A stretch of DNA of 64,000 nucleotides from Desulfofundulus salinus (GCF_003627965.1 NZ_RBWE01000001.1:814507-878506); one strand, 5' to 3'. Shown: positions 54,122 through 63,926, counted from the stretch's first letter. Notes: generated by a model from the letters alone, not told the origin. Program-made: numbers and translations.

Positions 54122-55126
54122 GTGAACATTCGGGAACGCACGGAAAGGTTGGAGGAACAACAGTTATCTCCCTACGCCTGTTGCAGTTCATCCAGTGCCG
54201 GTCGACTGTACCCCGAGGAACCCTGTCAGGTGCGTACGGCTTTTCAGCGGGACCGGGACCGGATCATCCATTCCAAAAGTTTTCGCCGTTTAAAGGGCAA
54301 GACCCAGGTTTTTATCATTCCCGAAGGGGATCACTACCGTACCCGACTTACCCATACCCTCGAAGTGGCTCAAATTTCCCGTACGGTGGCCAAAGCTTTG
54401 CGTCTTAATGAAGACCTTACCGAGGCCATTGCCCTGGGCCATGACCTGGGGCATACCCCCTTTGGTCATATCGGGGAAGAGGCTTTAAATGAAGTTTTTC
54501 CTCCCGGGTTTCGTCATAATGAGCAAAGTTTGCGGATCGTGGATGAACTGGAAGGGGGAAGGGGTTTAAACCTTACCCGGGAAGTCCGGGACGGGATTTT
54601 AAACCACACCGGTCCGGTACGGCCGCTTACCCTGGAAGGCCAGGTGGTAAAAATTTGTGATCGCGTGGCCTATATTAACCATGATATTGATGACGCCATC
54701 CGGGGTGGCATTCTTACCCTGGAGGATTTACCGAAACCCTGCCTGGACGTTCTGGGACGCACTCACCGGGAACGCATTAATACTATGGTGCTGGACCTGA
54801 TCAACAACAGCTGGGAAAGACCGGTGATCTCCATGAGCCCTGAGGTCCAGCAAGCCACCGATGAGCTGCGGTCTTTCCTCTTTGCCCATGTTTACATTGG
54901 TTCAGAGGCAAAAAGAGAGGAATCCAAGGCAAAAAACGTAGTCCAGTACCTTTACACTTACTTCACCAGGCATCCGGAAGCGCTGCCGCCGGAACAATTG
55001 AAAAGGGTTGATGAGGTAGGGGTGGAAAGGGTAGTTTGTGATTACATTGCGGGCATGACCGACCATTTTGCCATTACCCAATTTTCCCGTATCTTTATTC
55101 CCCGGGCCTTTCCCACGCCGGGATAG
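54122..55126 (+). CDS. Deoxyguanosinetriphosphate triphosphohydrolase-like HD protein
   Basis: The 334-aa protein has the dGTPase-type HD domain: HSKSFRRLKGKTQVF, TRLTHTLEVAQI, LGHDLGHTPFGHIGEEAL. It hydrolyses dNTPs in related proteins. GTG 54122 has GGGGGGATAAAG upstream; a frame from 54068 would run through the terminator. It is usually next to dnaG in this group. Confidence 0.92.
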   Translation: MNIRERTERLEEQQLSPYACCSSSSAGRLYPEEPCQVRTAFQRDRDRIIHSKSFRRLKGKTQVFIIPEGDHYRTRLTHTLEVAQISRTVAKALRLNEDLTEAIALGHDLGHTPFGHIGEEALNEVFPPGFRHNEQSLRIVDELEGGRGLNLTREVRDGILNHTGPVRPLTLEGQVVKICDRVAYINHDIDDAIRGGILTLEDLPKPCLDVLGRTHRERINTMVLDLINNSWERPVISMSPEVQQATDELRSFLFAHVYIGSEAKREESKAKNVVQYLYTYFTRHPEALPPEQLKRVDEVGVERVVCDYIAGMTDHFAITQFSRIFIPRAFPTPG

Positions 55127-55248
55127 GTTAACGGCGGAAGGATAGAAAAATTGTCGAAGGTCTGGGGAGGAAAATCTATAGTGATAGCGAATACCTCATT
55201 CACAGAGGGACGTGACGCCCCTGGGATGGATTTGAAAGGGTGGTTCCC

Positions 55249-57006
55249 ATGGGTGGCCTGATCCCAGCCGATGTGGTGGAATCCGTCCGTCTGGCAACCG
55301 ATATTGTGCAGCTAATCGGTGAGTATGTTCGCCTGGAGAAGAAAGGGAAAAACTATGTTGGTAGTTGTCCCTTTCACCAGGAGAGGGATCCATCCTTTAC
55401 GGTCAGCCCCGACAAACAGATCTTTTACTGTTTTGGCTGCGGGGCGGGCGGCAACGTTTTTAAGTTTTTGATGCTTCACGAGAACCTGACTTTTCCAGAG
55501 GCGGTACACAGGTTGGCTGACCGGGCCGGCATAGTAGTACCGCGCTTTGGCGGGCCCCGGGAGGGGTCGCGGGCATGGCTGGAGGAGCAGGCCTGGGAAA
55601 TTAACGCTATGGTGCGGGATTTTTACCACCATATTCTCACCCACCGGCCGGAAGCAAGCGAGGCCCGCAGCTATCTGGAAAAGCGGGGGGTGTCCCGGCA
55701 TACCCAGGGGATTTTTCAACTGGGTTATGCTCCTCCCGGGTGGGATACCCTGTTACAGTTTCTTGCCTCCCGCAACTGCCCTTCCCAGCGGGCGGTGGAA
55801 CTGGGTCTTTTGATCAGGGGGGAGCGGGGAAAACCTTACGACCGGTTTAGAAACCGCCTGATCTTTCCCATTTGCAATGCCCAGGGGCGGGTGGTGGGTT
55901 TCGGGGGCCGGGTACTGGATGACAGCCAGCCCAAGTACCTGAACACCCCGGAGACCATAGTATTTAATAAGGGACAGCTGCTTTTCGGCCTGCATCTGGC
56001 CCGGGCAGCCATCCGGGAACAAGGTTACGCCATCATTATGGAAGGCTATATGGATGTGATTACTGCTCACCAACACGGAATTCACAATGCGGTGGCTTCC
56101 CTGGGGACCAGCCTCACTGCGGAGCAGGGCCATCTTTTGTCCCGTTACACTAAAGATGTGGTCATTGCTTATGACGCTGATACGGCGGGTGTTGCTGCCA
56201 CCATCCGGGGGCTGGATCTTCTGCAACAGCTTGGATTTCGCGTGCGGGTGGTCACCATTCCCGAGGGGAAAGACCCGGATGAATATATCAGGCAGCATGG
56301 AAGGGGGAAGTGGCAGCAACTGGTCGAGACGGCGACCTCCCTGCTGGACTACAAGCTAAGCCGGGCGGCGAAAAAAGGTGGTGATACCGCTTCCCTGTTG
56401 GCCCAGGTTCTACCAAACCTGGCTGCCATGCCTGGGGAAGTGGAACGGGAAGAGGGTATTAAGCGGGTGGCTGCCCGTTTAAGCTTAAGCTGGGAAGCGG
56501 TAAGAGATGCTTTGCAGCGATTTAGTAAAAACTTGGGGAAAAAATGGTCAAATCCGGATAAAATTGCTAAAAATAAGCATAATATAATAGCAAGCGCCCG
56601 AAGTAAGGCGGAATTGCTCCTTGTGCAACTGTTGTTGCATTATCCCGGCTATGTGCGGGAGGTTCGCCGGCAACTGGGCGAGTTCTCCCCCCGGGATCCT
56701 GGTTTACGCCAGATTTACCAGTTTGTCTGCCGTGAGGGGGAAGCCGTGCGGGTTGACCCGGCCGCGTGGATGCATGAATTGGACGAAGAAGGACAACACT
56801 TATTAAGCCGCTTGCTCATGGAAAAAATACCCGGGGATGACCCGGTTAAAATAATTCCCGATCTTGTCTGTACCATTCAAAGAAATAATATACAGGAAGA
56901 AAGAGAAAGACTGGTACAGGAACTGGCTGAGGCCGAAAGGGTTGGCGATCAGGGGCGTATAGCCCGGATTTTAAGTGATCTGCAAAGTCTACTACAGACC
57001 CGGTAA
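55249..57006 (+). CDS. dnaG: DNA primase DnaG
   Basis: The 585-aa primase has the zinc-ribbon CPFH...CFGC (Cys40, His43, Cys61, Cys64), the catalytic/Toprim domain ([15 protein letters not shown]) and a C-terminal helicase-binding part. ATG 55249 has AAAGGGTGG upstream; GTG 55240 overlaps it. It is followed by rpoD 20 bp later, the classic macromolecular synthesis order. Confidence 0.97.
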   Translation: MGGLIPADVVESVRLATDIVQLIGEYVRLEKKGKNYVGSCPFHQERDPSFTVSPDKQIFYCFGCGAGGNVFKFLMLHENLTFPEAVHRLADRAGIVVPRFGGPREGSRAWLEEQAWEINAMVRDFYHHILTHRPEASEARSYLEKRGVSRHTQGIFQLGYAPPGWDTLLQFLASRNCPSQRAVELGLLIRGERGKPYDRFRNRLIFPICNAQGRVVGFGGRVLDDSQPKYLNTPETIVFNKGQLLFGLHLARAAIREQGYAIIMEGYMDVITAHQHGIHNAVASLGTSLTAEQGHLLSRYTKDVVIAYDADTAGVAATIRGLDLLQQLGFRVRVVTIPEGKDPDEYIRQHGRGKWQQLVETATSLLDYKLSRAAKKGGDTASLLAQVLPNLAAMPGEVEREEGIKRVAARLSLSWEAVRDALQRFSKNLGKKWSNPDKIAKNKHNIIASARSKAELLLVQLLLHYPGYVREVRRQLGEFSPRDPGLRQIYQFVCREGEAVRVDPAAWMHELDEEGQHLLSRLLMEKIPGDDPVKIIPDLVCTIQRNNIQEERERLVQELAEAERVGDQGRIARILSDLQSLLQTR

Positions 57007-57026
57007 GCCCTTGTTGGAAAGGGGGA

Positions 57027-58127
57027 ATGAGCAAATTGGGGGACGAATTGAGCAAACTTGAATGTGTCAGAGAATTAATCGAAAAGGGTAAAAAACGGGG
57101 CGTCCTCACTTACAGTGAGATCATGGATACCCTGCAGGGGGTAGATTTAACACCGGAACAAATTGACGACATTTATGAAAAATTAGCCGGCATGGGTATC
57201 GAAGTGGTGCCGGAAATTCCGGACCTGGAACCTATAGACGACGCCGTTATGGAGCCGCCGGCAGAAGAAGATGTGGACCTTTCCATTCCCGAAGGGGTTG
57301 CCATAGACGATCCCGTAAGGATGTATTTGAAGGAGATCGGGCGCATTCCTCTGTTGACTCCGGAAGAAGAAATAGAATTGGCCAAGCGCATGGAACAGGG
57401 AGATGAGGAAGCAAAACGGCGTTTGGCGGAAGCCAACCTGCGTTTGGTGGTCAGCATAGCCAAGCGTTACGTAGGCCGGGGCATGCTCTTTTTGGATCTG
57501 ATCCAGGAAGGCAACCTGGGACTGATCAAGGCGGTAGAAAAATTTGACTATCGCAAGGGATATAAGTTCAGCACCTATGCCACGTGGTGGATCCGTCAGG
57601 CCATCACCCGGGCTATTGCCGATCAGGCCAGGACCATCCGGATCCCGGTGCACATGGTGGAAACCATCAACAAGCTGATCCGGGTTTCCCGCCAGCTTTT
57701 GCAGGAACTGGGCCGGGAACCAACCCCGGAGGAAATTGCCAGGGAGATGGGCATTTCCGAGGAAAAGGTGCGGGAGATCATGAAAATAGCCCAGGAGCCC
57801 GTTTCCCTGGAAACGCCCATCGGGGAGGAAGAAGATTCTCACCTGGGGGATTTCATCGAGGACCAGGATGCCCGGGCGCCGGCGGAAGAGGCCTCTTATA
57901 CTCTCCTGCGGGAGCAACTGGAGGAGGTTCTTAAAACCCTCACCGACCGGGAACAAAAAGTGCTGCGCCTGCGCTTTGGGCTGGACGACGGCCGCGCCCG
58001 CACTTTAGAGGAAGTGGGGCAGAAGTTTGGGGTGACCCGGGAACGGATCCGGCAAATTGAGGCGAAAACCCTGCGCAAGCTGCGGCATCCCAGCCGGAGC
58101 AAGAAGCTTAAAGATTACTTAGATTAA
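57027..58127 (+). CDS. rpoD: RNA polymerase sigma factor RpoD (SigA)
   Basis: The 366-aa sigma factor has region 1.1, region 1.2 ([21 protein letters not shown]), 2.4 ([18 protein letters not shown]), region 3 and region 4.2 ([21 protein letters not shown]). It is the housekeeping factor expected to recognise the TTGACA/TATAAT promoters listed here. A large terminator follows. Confidence 0.98.
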   Translation: MSKLGDELSKLECVRELIEKGKKRGVLTYSEIMDTLQGVDLTPEQIDDIYEKLAGMGIEVVPEIPDLEPIDDAVMEPPAEEDVDLSIPEGVAIDDPVRMYLKEIGRIPLLTPEEEIELAKRMEQGDEEAKRRLAEANLRLVVSIAKRYVGRGMLFLDLIQEGNLGLIKAVEKFDYRKGYKFSTYATWWIRQAITRAIADQARTIRIPVHMVETINKLIRVSRQLLQELGREPTPEEIAREMGISEEKVREIMKIAQEPVSLETPIGEEEDSHLGDFIEDQDARAPAEEASYTLLREQLEEVLKTLTDREQKVLRLRFGLDDGRARTLEEVGQKFGVTRERIRQIEAKTLRKLRHPSRSKKLKDYLD

Positions 58128-58133
58128 AACACC

Positions 58134-58184
58134 AGCCCCGGTATAATTTTTCTCCACAAAGCCATTGACCGGGGCTGTGTTTTT
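58134..58184 (+). terminator. Terminator after rpoD
   Basis: AGCCCCGGT (58134-58142) and ACCGGGGCT (58168-58176) form a perfect 9-bp stem followed by GTGTTTTT. Confidence 0.8.
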
Positions 58185-58239
58185 ATGTATAATCATTTAT
58201 GCACCGTTCTCCAGTCTCACATCTCATATCTTAATTTGT

Positions 58240-58315
58240 GGGCCTATAGCTCAATTGGTAGAGCATCCGGCTCATAACCGGCTGGTTCCAGGTTCGAGTC
58301 CTGGTGGGCCCACCA
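58240..58315 (+). tRNA. tRNA with CAT anticodon (Met or Ile2)
   Basis: A full cloverleaf of 76 nt with encoded CCA. Acceptor strands GGGCCTA and TGGGCCC pair; the anticodon CAT is at 58273-58275 in loop CTCATAA. That loop is also typical of tRNA-Ile2 whose CAT becomes lysidine-modified, so Met versus Ile2 cannot be settled here. Confidence 0.93.
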
Positions 58316-58317
58316 AA

Positions 58318-58443
58318 ATGGAAGTCGGAGGTCGGAAGTTGGAGGTCAGAGAAATTATCGTTGATTTTTATGCCATTTTTTATTGCCGTGGTAGGTATGG
58401 TCGGCAATTAATTTCTGACTTCTGACTTCCGACGACTGACGAC
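58318..58443. repeat. Palindromic element with degenerate 7-bp repeats, copy 1
   Basis: The left arm (58318-58357) is ATG followed by GGAAGTC, GGAGGTC, GGAAGTT, GGAGGTC and AGAGAAATTA. The right arm (58409-58443) begins TAATTTCTGACTTC and repeats TCTGACT/TCCGACG in inverse orientation. The arms pair to a long hairpin with an AT-rich centre containing TTGCCG/CGGCAA. A second copy of the left arm lies at 60084. No coding content. Confidence 0.8.
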
Positions 58444-58450
58444 AGATTAC

Positions 58451-58526
58451 GGCCCCATGGTCAAGTGGTCTAAGACACCGCCCTTTCACGGCGGTAACGC
58501 GGGTTCGAATCCCGCTGGGGTCACCA
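58451..58526 (+). tRNA. tRNA-Glu (TTC)
   Basis: 76-nt cloverleaf with encoded CCA. Acceptor GGCCCCA pairs TGGGGTC; anticodon TTC at 58485-58487 between stems CCGCC and GGCGG. Confidence 0.97.
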
Positions 58527-58529
58527 TAC

Positions 58530-58605
58530 GGGCGATTAGCTCAGCTGGGAGAGCACATGCCTTACAAGCATGGGGTCGGCGGTTCAAATCCGTCATCGCC
58601 CACCA
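58530..58605 (+). tRNA. tRNA-Val (TAC)
   Basis: 76-nt cloverleaf with encoded CCA, 3 bp after tRNA-Glu. Acceptor GGGCGAT pairs ATCGCCC; anticodon loop CTTACAA within CATGC/GCATG. Confidence 0.97.
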
Positions 58606-58615
58606 GTGAAATCAA

Positions 58616-58640
58616 GGCCTCCCTGAATGGGAGGCTTTCT
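58616..58640 (+). terminator. Terminator of the tRNA cluster
   Basis: AAGGCCTCCC and GGGAGGCTTT form a hairpin with a 5-nt loop, followed by CTCTTCT, 10 bp after tRNA-Val. A second hairpin (CCCCTT-GAAT-AAGGGG plus eight T) lies at about 58711-58741. Confidence 0.7.
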
Positions 58641-58816
58641 CTTCTATAGAAGATAGCTGGATGGATTGCGAAAAGGCAAATTGCACACTTTCGCACACCG
58701 GTAAAACCAGGGTCCCCTTGAATAAGGGGGCTCTTTTTTTTCTTTCTAGCGCTTTAAATCTCTCAAGAATATTAAGTAAAAATTTTTTGTCATAACAGCA
58801 GGAAAAAACAAATATT

Positions 58817-58864
58817 TGTCTAAATGATAACTCATCTATTGGAACCCATTTTATTATTTGGAAC
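58817..58864 (+). promoter_or_regulatory. Possible shared regulatory site upstream of the CoA-transferase
   Basis: TGTCTAAAT (58817-58825) is followed by two TTGGAAC (58839-58845, 58858-58864). TGTCTAAAT also occurs upstream of the iclR gene (60170-60178), followed by ATTCC/GGAAT pairs. This may be a site of the cluster's IclR regulator. Confidence 0.4.
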
Positions 58865-58880
58865 AAGGAGGGGAGACAGT

Positions 58881-60083
58881 ATGGCGGCGGAAAAGAAGGA
58901 AAAGTTGCCCCTGGAAGGGATCAAGGTACTGGATATTTCCCGCGTCCTGACGGGGCCTTTCTGCACCATGATTCTGGGTGATCTGGGGGCGGAAGTGATC
59001 AAGGTGGAAATGCCCGGGGTCGGCGATGAGACCCGGAGCTGGGGCCCTCCCTTTATTAACGAAGAAAGCGCCTATTTCTTAAGCGTCAACAGGAACAAAA
59101 AAAGCATTACCGTCAACATGAAATCGCCCAAAGGGCGGGAAATCATCTACAAGCTGGCCAAAGAAGCCGATGTGATGATTGAAAACTTCCTGCCCGGAAC
59201 GGTGCAGCGCCTGGGTGTAGATTATGAGCGGATTAAAGAAATTAACCCGCAAATTATCTACTGTTCCCTGTCCGGTTATGGGCAGGACGGCCCCTACCGC
59301 GATCACCCCGCTTACGACCTGTTGATGCAGGGTGAGGGTGGGCTCATGTCCATCACAGGGGAAAAGGACGGCGAACCCGTACGCATTGGCGTGGCCATTA
59401 TTGATATTGGAGCGGGCATGTATGCCGTTATTGGGATCTTAAGCGCCCTGATGGCCCGTAAAGAAACCGGCAAAGGCCAGTACATTGACATCTCCCTCAT
59501 GGATACGGAGGTTTCCTGGTTGACCTACATGGCCAGCAACTATTTTGCGTCCGGGAAAGATCCCATCCGTATGGGCTCGGGTCATCCTTCCATCGTGCCG
59601 TACAGGGCTTTCCGCGCCAGGGACAAGTATTTCATCCTGGCCGTGGGCAACGACGCCATCTGGCAGCGTTTTTGCGCTGCCCTGGATCTCAAGTTTGTGG
59701 ATGATCCCCGGTTCGTTACCAACGAGATGAGGGTAAAACACCGGGATGAACTGGAGAAGTTGCTGGCTGAAATTTTCATTCAAAAAGAGGCCAGCTACTG
59801 GGTAAACCTGTTGCACGAGCACAAGGTACCCTGCGGGATGATTAACGCCATTTCGGAAGTGGTTTCCCATCCCCAGGTGTTGCACCGGGGCATGGTGGTG
59901 GAAATGGATCATGAAAAAGCGGGGAAAGTCAAGGTGCTTGGCAGCCCCTTAAACTTCTCCGAAATGTCCATTGAGTACCGGCTGCCCCCGCCGCTTTTGG
60001 GCCAGCACACCCATGAAATCCTCTCGAGTTTGGGTTATACTGCCGCCGAAATCGAAGAACTCAAGGCGTGCGGGGCAATCTAA
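58881..60083 (+). CDS. CaiB/BaiF family III CoA-transferase
   Basis: The 400-aa protein has the family III start (LEGIKVLDISRVLTGPFCTMILGDLGAEVIK-like), and the candidate catalytic Asp175 in VAIIDIGAG. Such enzymes move CoA between carboxylic acids, activating a substrate. ATG 58881 has AAGGAGGGG upstream. It begins an acyl-CoA cluster, with an IclR regulator, an acyl-CoA dehydrogenase and a carboxyltransferase. Upstream TTGGAAC repeats may be operators. Confidence 0.92.
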   Translation: MAAEKKEKLPLEGIKVLDISRVLTGPFCTMILGDLGAEVIKVEMPGVGDETRSWGPPFINEESAYFLSVNRNKKSITVNMKSPKGREIIYKLAKEADVMIENFLPGTVQRLGVDYERIKEINPQIIYCSLSGYGQDGPYRDHPAYDLLMQGEGGLMSITGEKDGEPVRIGVAIIDIGAGMYAVIGILSALMARKETGKGQYIDISLMDTEVSWLTYMASNYFASGKDPIRMGSGHPSIVPYRAFRARDKYFILAVGNDAIWQRFCAALDLKFVDDPRFVTNEMRVKHRDELEKLLAEIFIQKEASYWVNLLHEHKVPCGMINAISEVVSHPQVLHRGMVVEMDHEKAGKVKVLGSPLNFSEMSIEYRLPPPLLGQHTHEILSSLGYTAAEIEELKACGAI

Positions 60084-60122
60084 ATGGAAGTCGGAGGTCG
60101 GAAGTTAGAGGTCGGAAAATTA
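60084..60122 (+). repeat. GGAAGTC-type 7-bp repeat, copy 2 (left arm)
   Basis: ATG, GGAAGTC, GGAGGTC, GGAAGTT, AGAGGTC, GGAAAATTA differs from the left arm at 58318 at a few positions. Similarity continues into the AT-rich centre (TTAATTTTTATATTTTTGCCGG). It begins at the stop codon of the CoA-transferase gene. Confidence 0.8.
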
Positions 60123-60169
60123 ACTTTAATTTTTATATTTTTGCCGGATTGCAGGGAAAAAGAAAGAAA

Positions 60170-60230
60170 TGTCTAAATAAAACAAATTAAAATTCCACTA
60201 TTTATCGGAATGAAATTCATTATATGGAAT
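60170..60230 (+). promoter_or_regulatory. Possible operator region of the iclR gene
   Basis: TGTCTAAAT (60170-60178), ATTCC (60192-60196), GGAAT (60207-60211) and a second GGAAT (60226-60230) form an inverted repeat before the regulator gene; IclR-family proteins commonly bind such short palindromes. Confidence 0.4.
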
Positions 60231-60242
60231 GGTCTGATGCTG

Positions 60243-61019
60243 ATGAGCAACACTCTGCGCAAGGGCCTGATTGTCCTTCAGGCTATTTCGGAAAAAGGAT
60301 CTGAAAACGGCTTGTCCATAAGGGAGCTTTTCCACCTCACGGGTTTTCCACCCAGTACCATTCATCGTTTTTTGCAAACATTTAAAGAATTTGGGATAGT
60401 CGAACAGGATCCTGAAACCAAAAATTACCAGCTGGGTCCCCAGCTGTTGAAGATGGGCCTGCAGGTCAGGGGAATGCTGGATTTGAGGAAGGCAGCCCTG
60501 TTCGTTTTAAAAGAGCTTACCCTTTGCACCGGTGAAGATTCTTATCTTACCGTCGTTCAGGGTAAGATGGGCGTTTTCCTGGAAAGGGTCGAAGGCCCTT
60601 ATCCGGTGAAAGTAATGGAACTGGTTGGCAAAGAGGTGCCCTTACACAGGGGTGCGGCAAGGAAGGCTCTGCTCTCCTTCATGGATGACGATTTTATCCA
60701 CCAGTACATCAAAGAAATGACGGAGCACCAGGAACCTCTGAACCCGAAAATGCTGTTGGAGGAGATCAAAAAGATCCGGGAACAGGGTTACGCGATTACC
60801 TATGGCGACTATCTTGACCATGGCGTAGGCATAGCAGCACCGGTTTACGATTTTTCCGGTTCCGTCAGGGCCTCCATAGGGATCATTGGCATAGAAAGCC
60901 GCTTTACCGAAGAACGGCTGCCGGTTTTAATCAGGGAGGTGAAGCGCGCTGCGGAAACATTATCCCAGAAACTGGGTTATTCCCAAGCACAGCCGTCCAG
61001 AGTTGCCCGGGCTAACTAA
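60243..61019 (+). CDS. IclR-family transcriptional regulator
   Basis: The 258-aa protein has an N-terminal winged helix (LSIRELFHLTGFPPSTIHRFLQT) and a C-terminal IclR effector domain (EVPLHRGAARKALLSF, GIAAPVYDFSG). It probably controls the surrounding acyl-CoA genes in response to a substrate. ATG 60243 gives the usual N-terminus (SNTLRKGLIVL); the ribosome binding site is weak. Confidence 0.9.
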   Translation: MSNTLRKGLIVLQAISEKGSENGLSIRELFHLTGFPPSTIHRFLQTFKEFGIVEQDPETKNYQLGPQLLKMGLQVRGMLDLRKAALFVLKELTLCTGEDSYLTVVQGKMGVFLERVEGPYPVKVMELVGKEVPLHRGAARKALLSFMDDDFIHQYIKEMTEHQEPLNPKMLLEEIKKIREQGYAITYGDYLDHGVGIAAPVYDFSGSVRASIGIIGIESRFTEERLPVLIREVKRAAETLSQKLGYSQAQPSRVARAN

Positions 61020-61055
61020 GGGCAAAAATGAATTTCTCACCGGGGAGGAGATCTT

Positions 61056-62219
61056 ATGAACTTCGATTTACCGGAAGAGTTACAGGACATTAGAAGGCTG
61101 GCCCGCGATTTTGCCGTGAGCGAAGTGCTGCCCACGGTGGACGCCGACGACAAGGCGCACCGCTTTCGTCGGGACCTGGTGGAAAAGATGGGGGAACTGG
61201 GCTTTTTAGGCTGCGTTATTCCCGAAGAATACGGCGGGAACGGACTGGGCTACCTGGCTTTAGCCATTCTGGCCGAGGAAATAGCCCGGGTGCACAGCTC
61301 CCTGCGCATCATTTTTGCGGCCAACACCCTTGGCCCGGCCATTACCATCTGGCGTTACGGCAGCGAAGAGTTGAAGCAAAAGTACCTGCCGGGGCTCACC
61401 AGCGGCAAACTGCTGGGATGTTTTGCCATGACCGAACCCAACGCCGGATCCGACGTAGCGTCCATGAAGGCCCGCGCTGTTTTAGAGGGAGATTATTATG
61501 TTTTGAACGGCAGCAAGATGTGGATCTCCTTAGCGCCTGTAGCCGACATAGCCCTCGTTTACGCCTATACCGATCCCTCCCAGCGGGCCAAGGGCATGTC
61601 TGCCTTCATCGTGGACATGAAGAGTGAAGGCATTACCGTAGAAGCGATAACTGAAAAACTGGGCAACTGGTCTTCGCCCGTGGGTACCATTACTTTTGAA
61701 AACTGCAAGGTGCCCAAAGAAAACCTCCTGGGGCGGGAAGGCCAGGGATTTGCCATCTGCATGCAGCAACTGGACAACACCCGCCTGGCCTCGGCCGCGG
61801 GTGCAGTGGGAGTGGCCCAGGCCTGCCTTGACGCCGCCATCGAATATGCCAATACCAGGGAGCAGTTTGGCCAGCCCATCGGTAAGTTCCAGATGATCCA
61901 GGACATGATTGCTCAAATGTGCGTGGACATTGAAGCGGCCCGCCTTTTAACCTACCGGGCGGCATTCCTGAAGGACAAAGGGGTGCCCAACACCCTGGAA
62001 ACCTCCATGGCCAAGCTTTTTGCCAGTGAAGCCGCCAATAAATGCGCTGATTATGCCCTGAGAATATACAGCGCCTACGGTTACTCCGAGGAATACCCCG
62101 TGGCCCGGTTCTTCCGTGACGCCAAATATTATCAGATAGTGGAAGGTACCAGCAACATCCACAAGCTCATTATCTCCCAGGATGCTCTTGGTTATCGCAA
62201 GGCCAACCGTTCGTCCTGA
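61056..62219 (+). CDS. Acyl-CoA dehydrogenase
   Basis: The 387-aa flavoprotein has CFAMTEPNAGSD and the C-terminal catalytic Glu363 in QIVEGTSNIH, the position used by short- and medium-chain and glutaryl-CoA dehydrogenases. It oxidises an acyl-CoA and passes electrons to ETF, whose beta subunit begins at 63927. The precise substrate is not shown; with a carboxyltransferase next to it glutaryl-CoA or a branched acyl-CoA is possible. Confidence 0.93.
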   Translation: MNFDLPEELQDIRRLARDFAVSEVLPTVDADDKAHRFRRDLVEKMGELGFLGCVIPEEYGGNGLGYLALAILAEEIARVHSSLRIIFAANTLGPAITIWRYGSEELKQKYLPGLTSGKLLGCFAMTEPNAGSDVASMKARAVLEGDYYVLNGSKMWISLAPVADIALVYAYTDPSQRAKGMSAFIVDMKSEGITVEAITEKLGNWSSPVGTITFENCKVPKENLLGREGQGFAICMQQLDNTRLASAAGAVGVAQACLDAAIEYANTREQFGQPIGKFQMIQDMIAQMCVDIEAARLLTYRAAFLKDKGVPNTLETSMAKLFASEAANKCADYALRIYSAYGYSEEYPVARFFRDAKYYQIVEGTSNIHKLIISQDALGYRKANRSS

Positions 62220-62243
62220 TCACATCTGGAGGAGGAAGCATAA

Positions 62244-63785
62244 ATGGATCGCTACCAGGAACTCAAGGAGAAAAAAGAAAAAATCCTGCAAATGGGCGGC
62301 CCCAGGGCGGTGGAACAGCAGCACAAAGCCGGCAAATGGACGGCCCGGGAAAGGATAGAATATTTCTTTGACCCCGGCACCTTCACGGAAATCGGCATGT
62401 TCGTCAAGCACCGCACCACGGCCTTTGGTATGGATAAAAGGGAGGTTCCGGCCGAAGGCGTGGTGGTGGGTTACGGTAAGGTAAACGGCCGGAACGTGAT
62501 GGTGGCGGCGGAGGATTATACCGCCATGGCCGGTACTTTTGGGGAATACCACGGCAAAAAATTCGCCCAGGCCATTGACATGGCCAAGGAAATGGGCATC
62601 CCCTTTGTGGGCATGAACGACTCCGGCGGCGCCCGCCTCCAGGAAGGCATGGACACCCTCGAGGCCTATGCCTGGTTGTTCCGTTCCCAAATCCTTGCCT
62701 CCGGTATTATCCCCCAGATTGCCCTGTTGATGGGGCCCTGCCTGGGAGGGCAGGCCTATCACCCGGTGATGCAGGACTTTGTCTTCCAGTGCAAAAAGAC
62801 CGGTTTCATGGGTATAGCCGGGCCGGCCTTTGTGAAGACCCAGCTTGGTGAGGAAATCAGCCTGGAGAATTTATGCGGCGTACATGTCCACGCCACCAGG
62901 ACCGGACAAACCCACGTGGTAGTGGAAGATGACAAGGACTGCCTGGACAAGACCAAAGAACTCTTGAGCTACCTGCCGCAAAACAACCGGGAGAAGCCGC
63001 CCCGGGTGGATACCGGCGACGAGGCCGAAAGGATCATCCCCGAACTGGACGGCCTGGTGCCCGAGGAAGGCCACGTACCTTATGACATGCACCAGGTGAT
63101 CTATAAAATAGTGGACAATGGGGTTTTCTTTGAGATCCTGAAAGATTTTGCTCCCAACGTGATTGTGGGGTTCGGCAGGATTGCCGGCCGGACGGTGGGG
63201 CTTGTGGCCAGCCAGCCCCTGTATATGGGCGGCGTGATCAACTGCGATGCTGCCGACAAGGTAGCCAGGTTTGTGCGCTTCTGCGACCTCTTCAACATTC
63301 CCCTGGTTAATTTCCACGACACCCCGGGTTACATGATTGGCTCCTACGAAGAACACAGGGGTATCTTGAGGCATGGAGCCAAAATGCTTTACGCCTACAT
63401 CGACGCCACGGTGCCCAAGGTCACGGTAATCCTGCGCAAATCCTTTGCCGGTGCCTATTTAGGGATGTGCTGCAAGGACACCGGGGCCGACCTGGTCTAC
63501 GCCTGGCCCATAGCCCAGGTCTCCATTGTGGGTGCGGAAACGGCGGCCAGCGTAATTTTTGCCAAGGAAATTAAAAATGCCGAAGACCCGGCCAGAGTAG
63601 CCGCCGAGAGAATCCAGCAATACCGTGAAATATATGAAAACCCGTACCGCGGCGCGGAGCGCGGCTATATAGACGATATCATCATGCCCAGCGATACCAG
63701 GAAGTACATCGCCAGGGCGCTGGATATCCTGGAGAACAAACAGGTGGCCAGACCATGGCGGAAGTACTCCAATATTAACCTGTAG
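62244..63785 (+). CDS. Acyl-CoA carboxyltransferase/decarboxylase alpha subunit (PccB/MmdA type)
   Basis: The 513-aa protein is a biotin-dependent carboxyltransferase: MNDSGGARLQEG, GPCLGGQAYHPV, and FHDTPGYMIGSYEEHRGI. This group includes propionyl-CoA carboxylase beta, methylmalonyl-CoA and glutaconyl-CoA decarboxylase subunits. No biotin carrier is seen before the window end. It lies 24 bp after the dehydrogenase. Confidence 0.93.
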   Translation: MDRYQELKEKKEKILQMGGPRAVEQQHKAGKWTARERIEYFFDPGTFTEIGMFVKHRTTAFGMDKREVPAEGVVVGYGKVNGRNVMVAAEDYTAMAGTFGEYHGKKFAQAIDMAKEMGIPFVGMNDSGGARLQEGMDTLEAYAWLFRSQILASGIIPQIALLMGPCLGGQAYHPVMQDFVFQCKKTGFMGIAGPAFVKTQLGEEISLENLCGVHVHATRTGQTHVVVEDDKDCLDKTKELLSYLPQNNREKPPRVDTGDEAERIIPELDGLVPEEGHVPYDMHQVIYKIVDNGVFFEILKDFAPNVIVGFGRIAGRTVGLVASQPLYMGGVINCDAADKVARFVRFCDLFNIPLVNFHDTPGYMIGSYEEHRGILRHGAKMLYAYIDATVPKVTVILRKSFAGAYLGMCCKDTGADLVYAWPIAQVSIVGAETAASVIFAKEIKNAEDPARVAAERIQQYREIYENPYRGAERGYIDDIIMPSDTRKYIARALDILENKQVARPWRKYSNINL

Positions 63786-63801
63786 GGTAAAGTTATGACA
63801 G

Positions 63802-63858
63802 GGATGCGGTGCCGTCCTCGCCCAATCCAGTGCTTCGCGTAAGAGGCGCACCGCATCC
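63802..63858 (+). other. Long inverted repeat between the carboxyltransferase and etfB
   Basis: GGATGCGGTGC (63802-63812) and GCACCGCATCC (63848-63858) are a perfect 11-bp inverted repeat with a 35-nt loop that itself contains CCTC/GAGG pairs. It has no U-tail, so it is not a plain terminator; an mRNA processing or attenuation hairpin is possible. Confidence 0.7.
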
Positions 63859-63926
63859 AACCTGGTTCACCGAAGATTTGCGCCTGCAATATAATTGCGT
63901 CGCTCTTACGTTTAAGGAGGGGGAAG

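Noticed and set aside
58165..58425. An 86-codon frame across the CAT tRNA
   Set aside because: It is the tRNA and the repeat element read as protein.
58612..58866. An 84-codon minus-strand frame after tRNA-Val
   Set aside because: It overlaps two terminator hairpins and has no supporting site or family.
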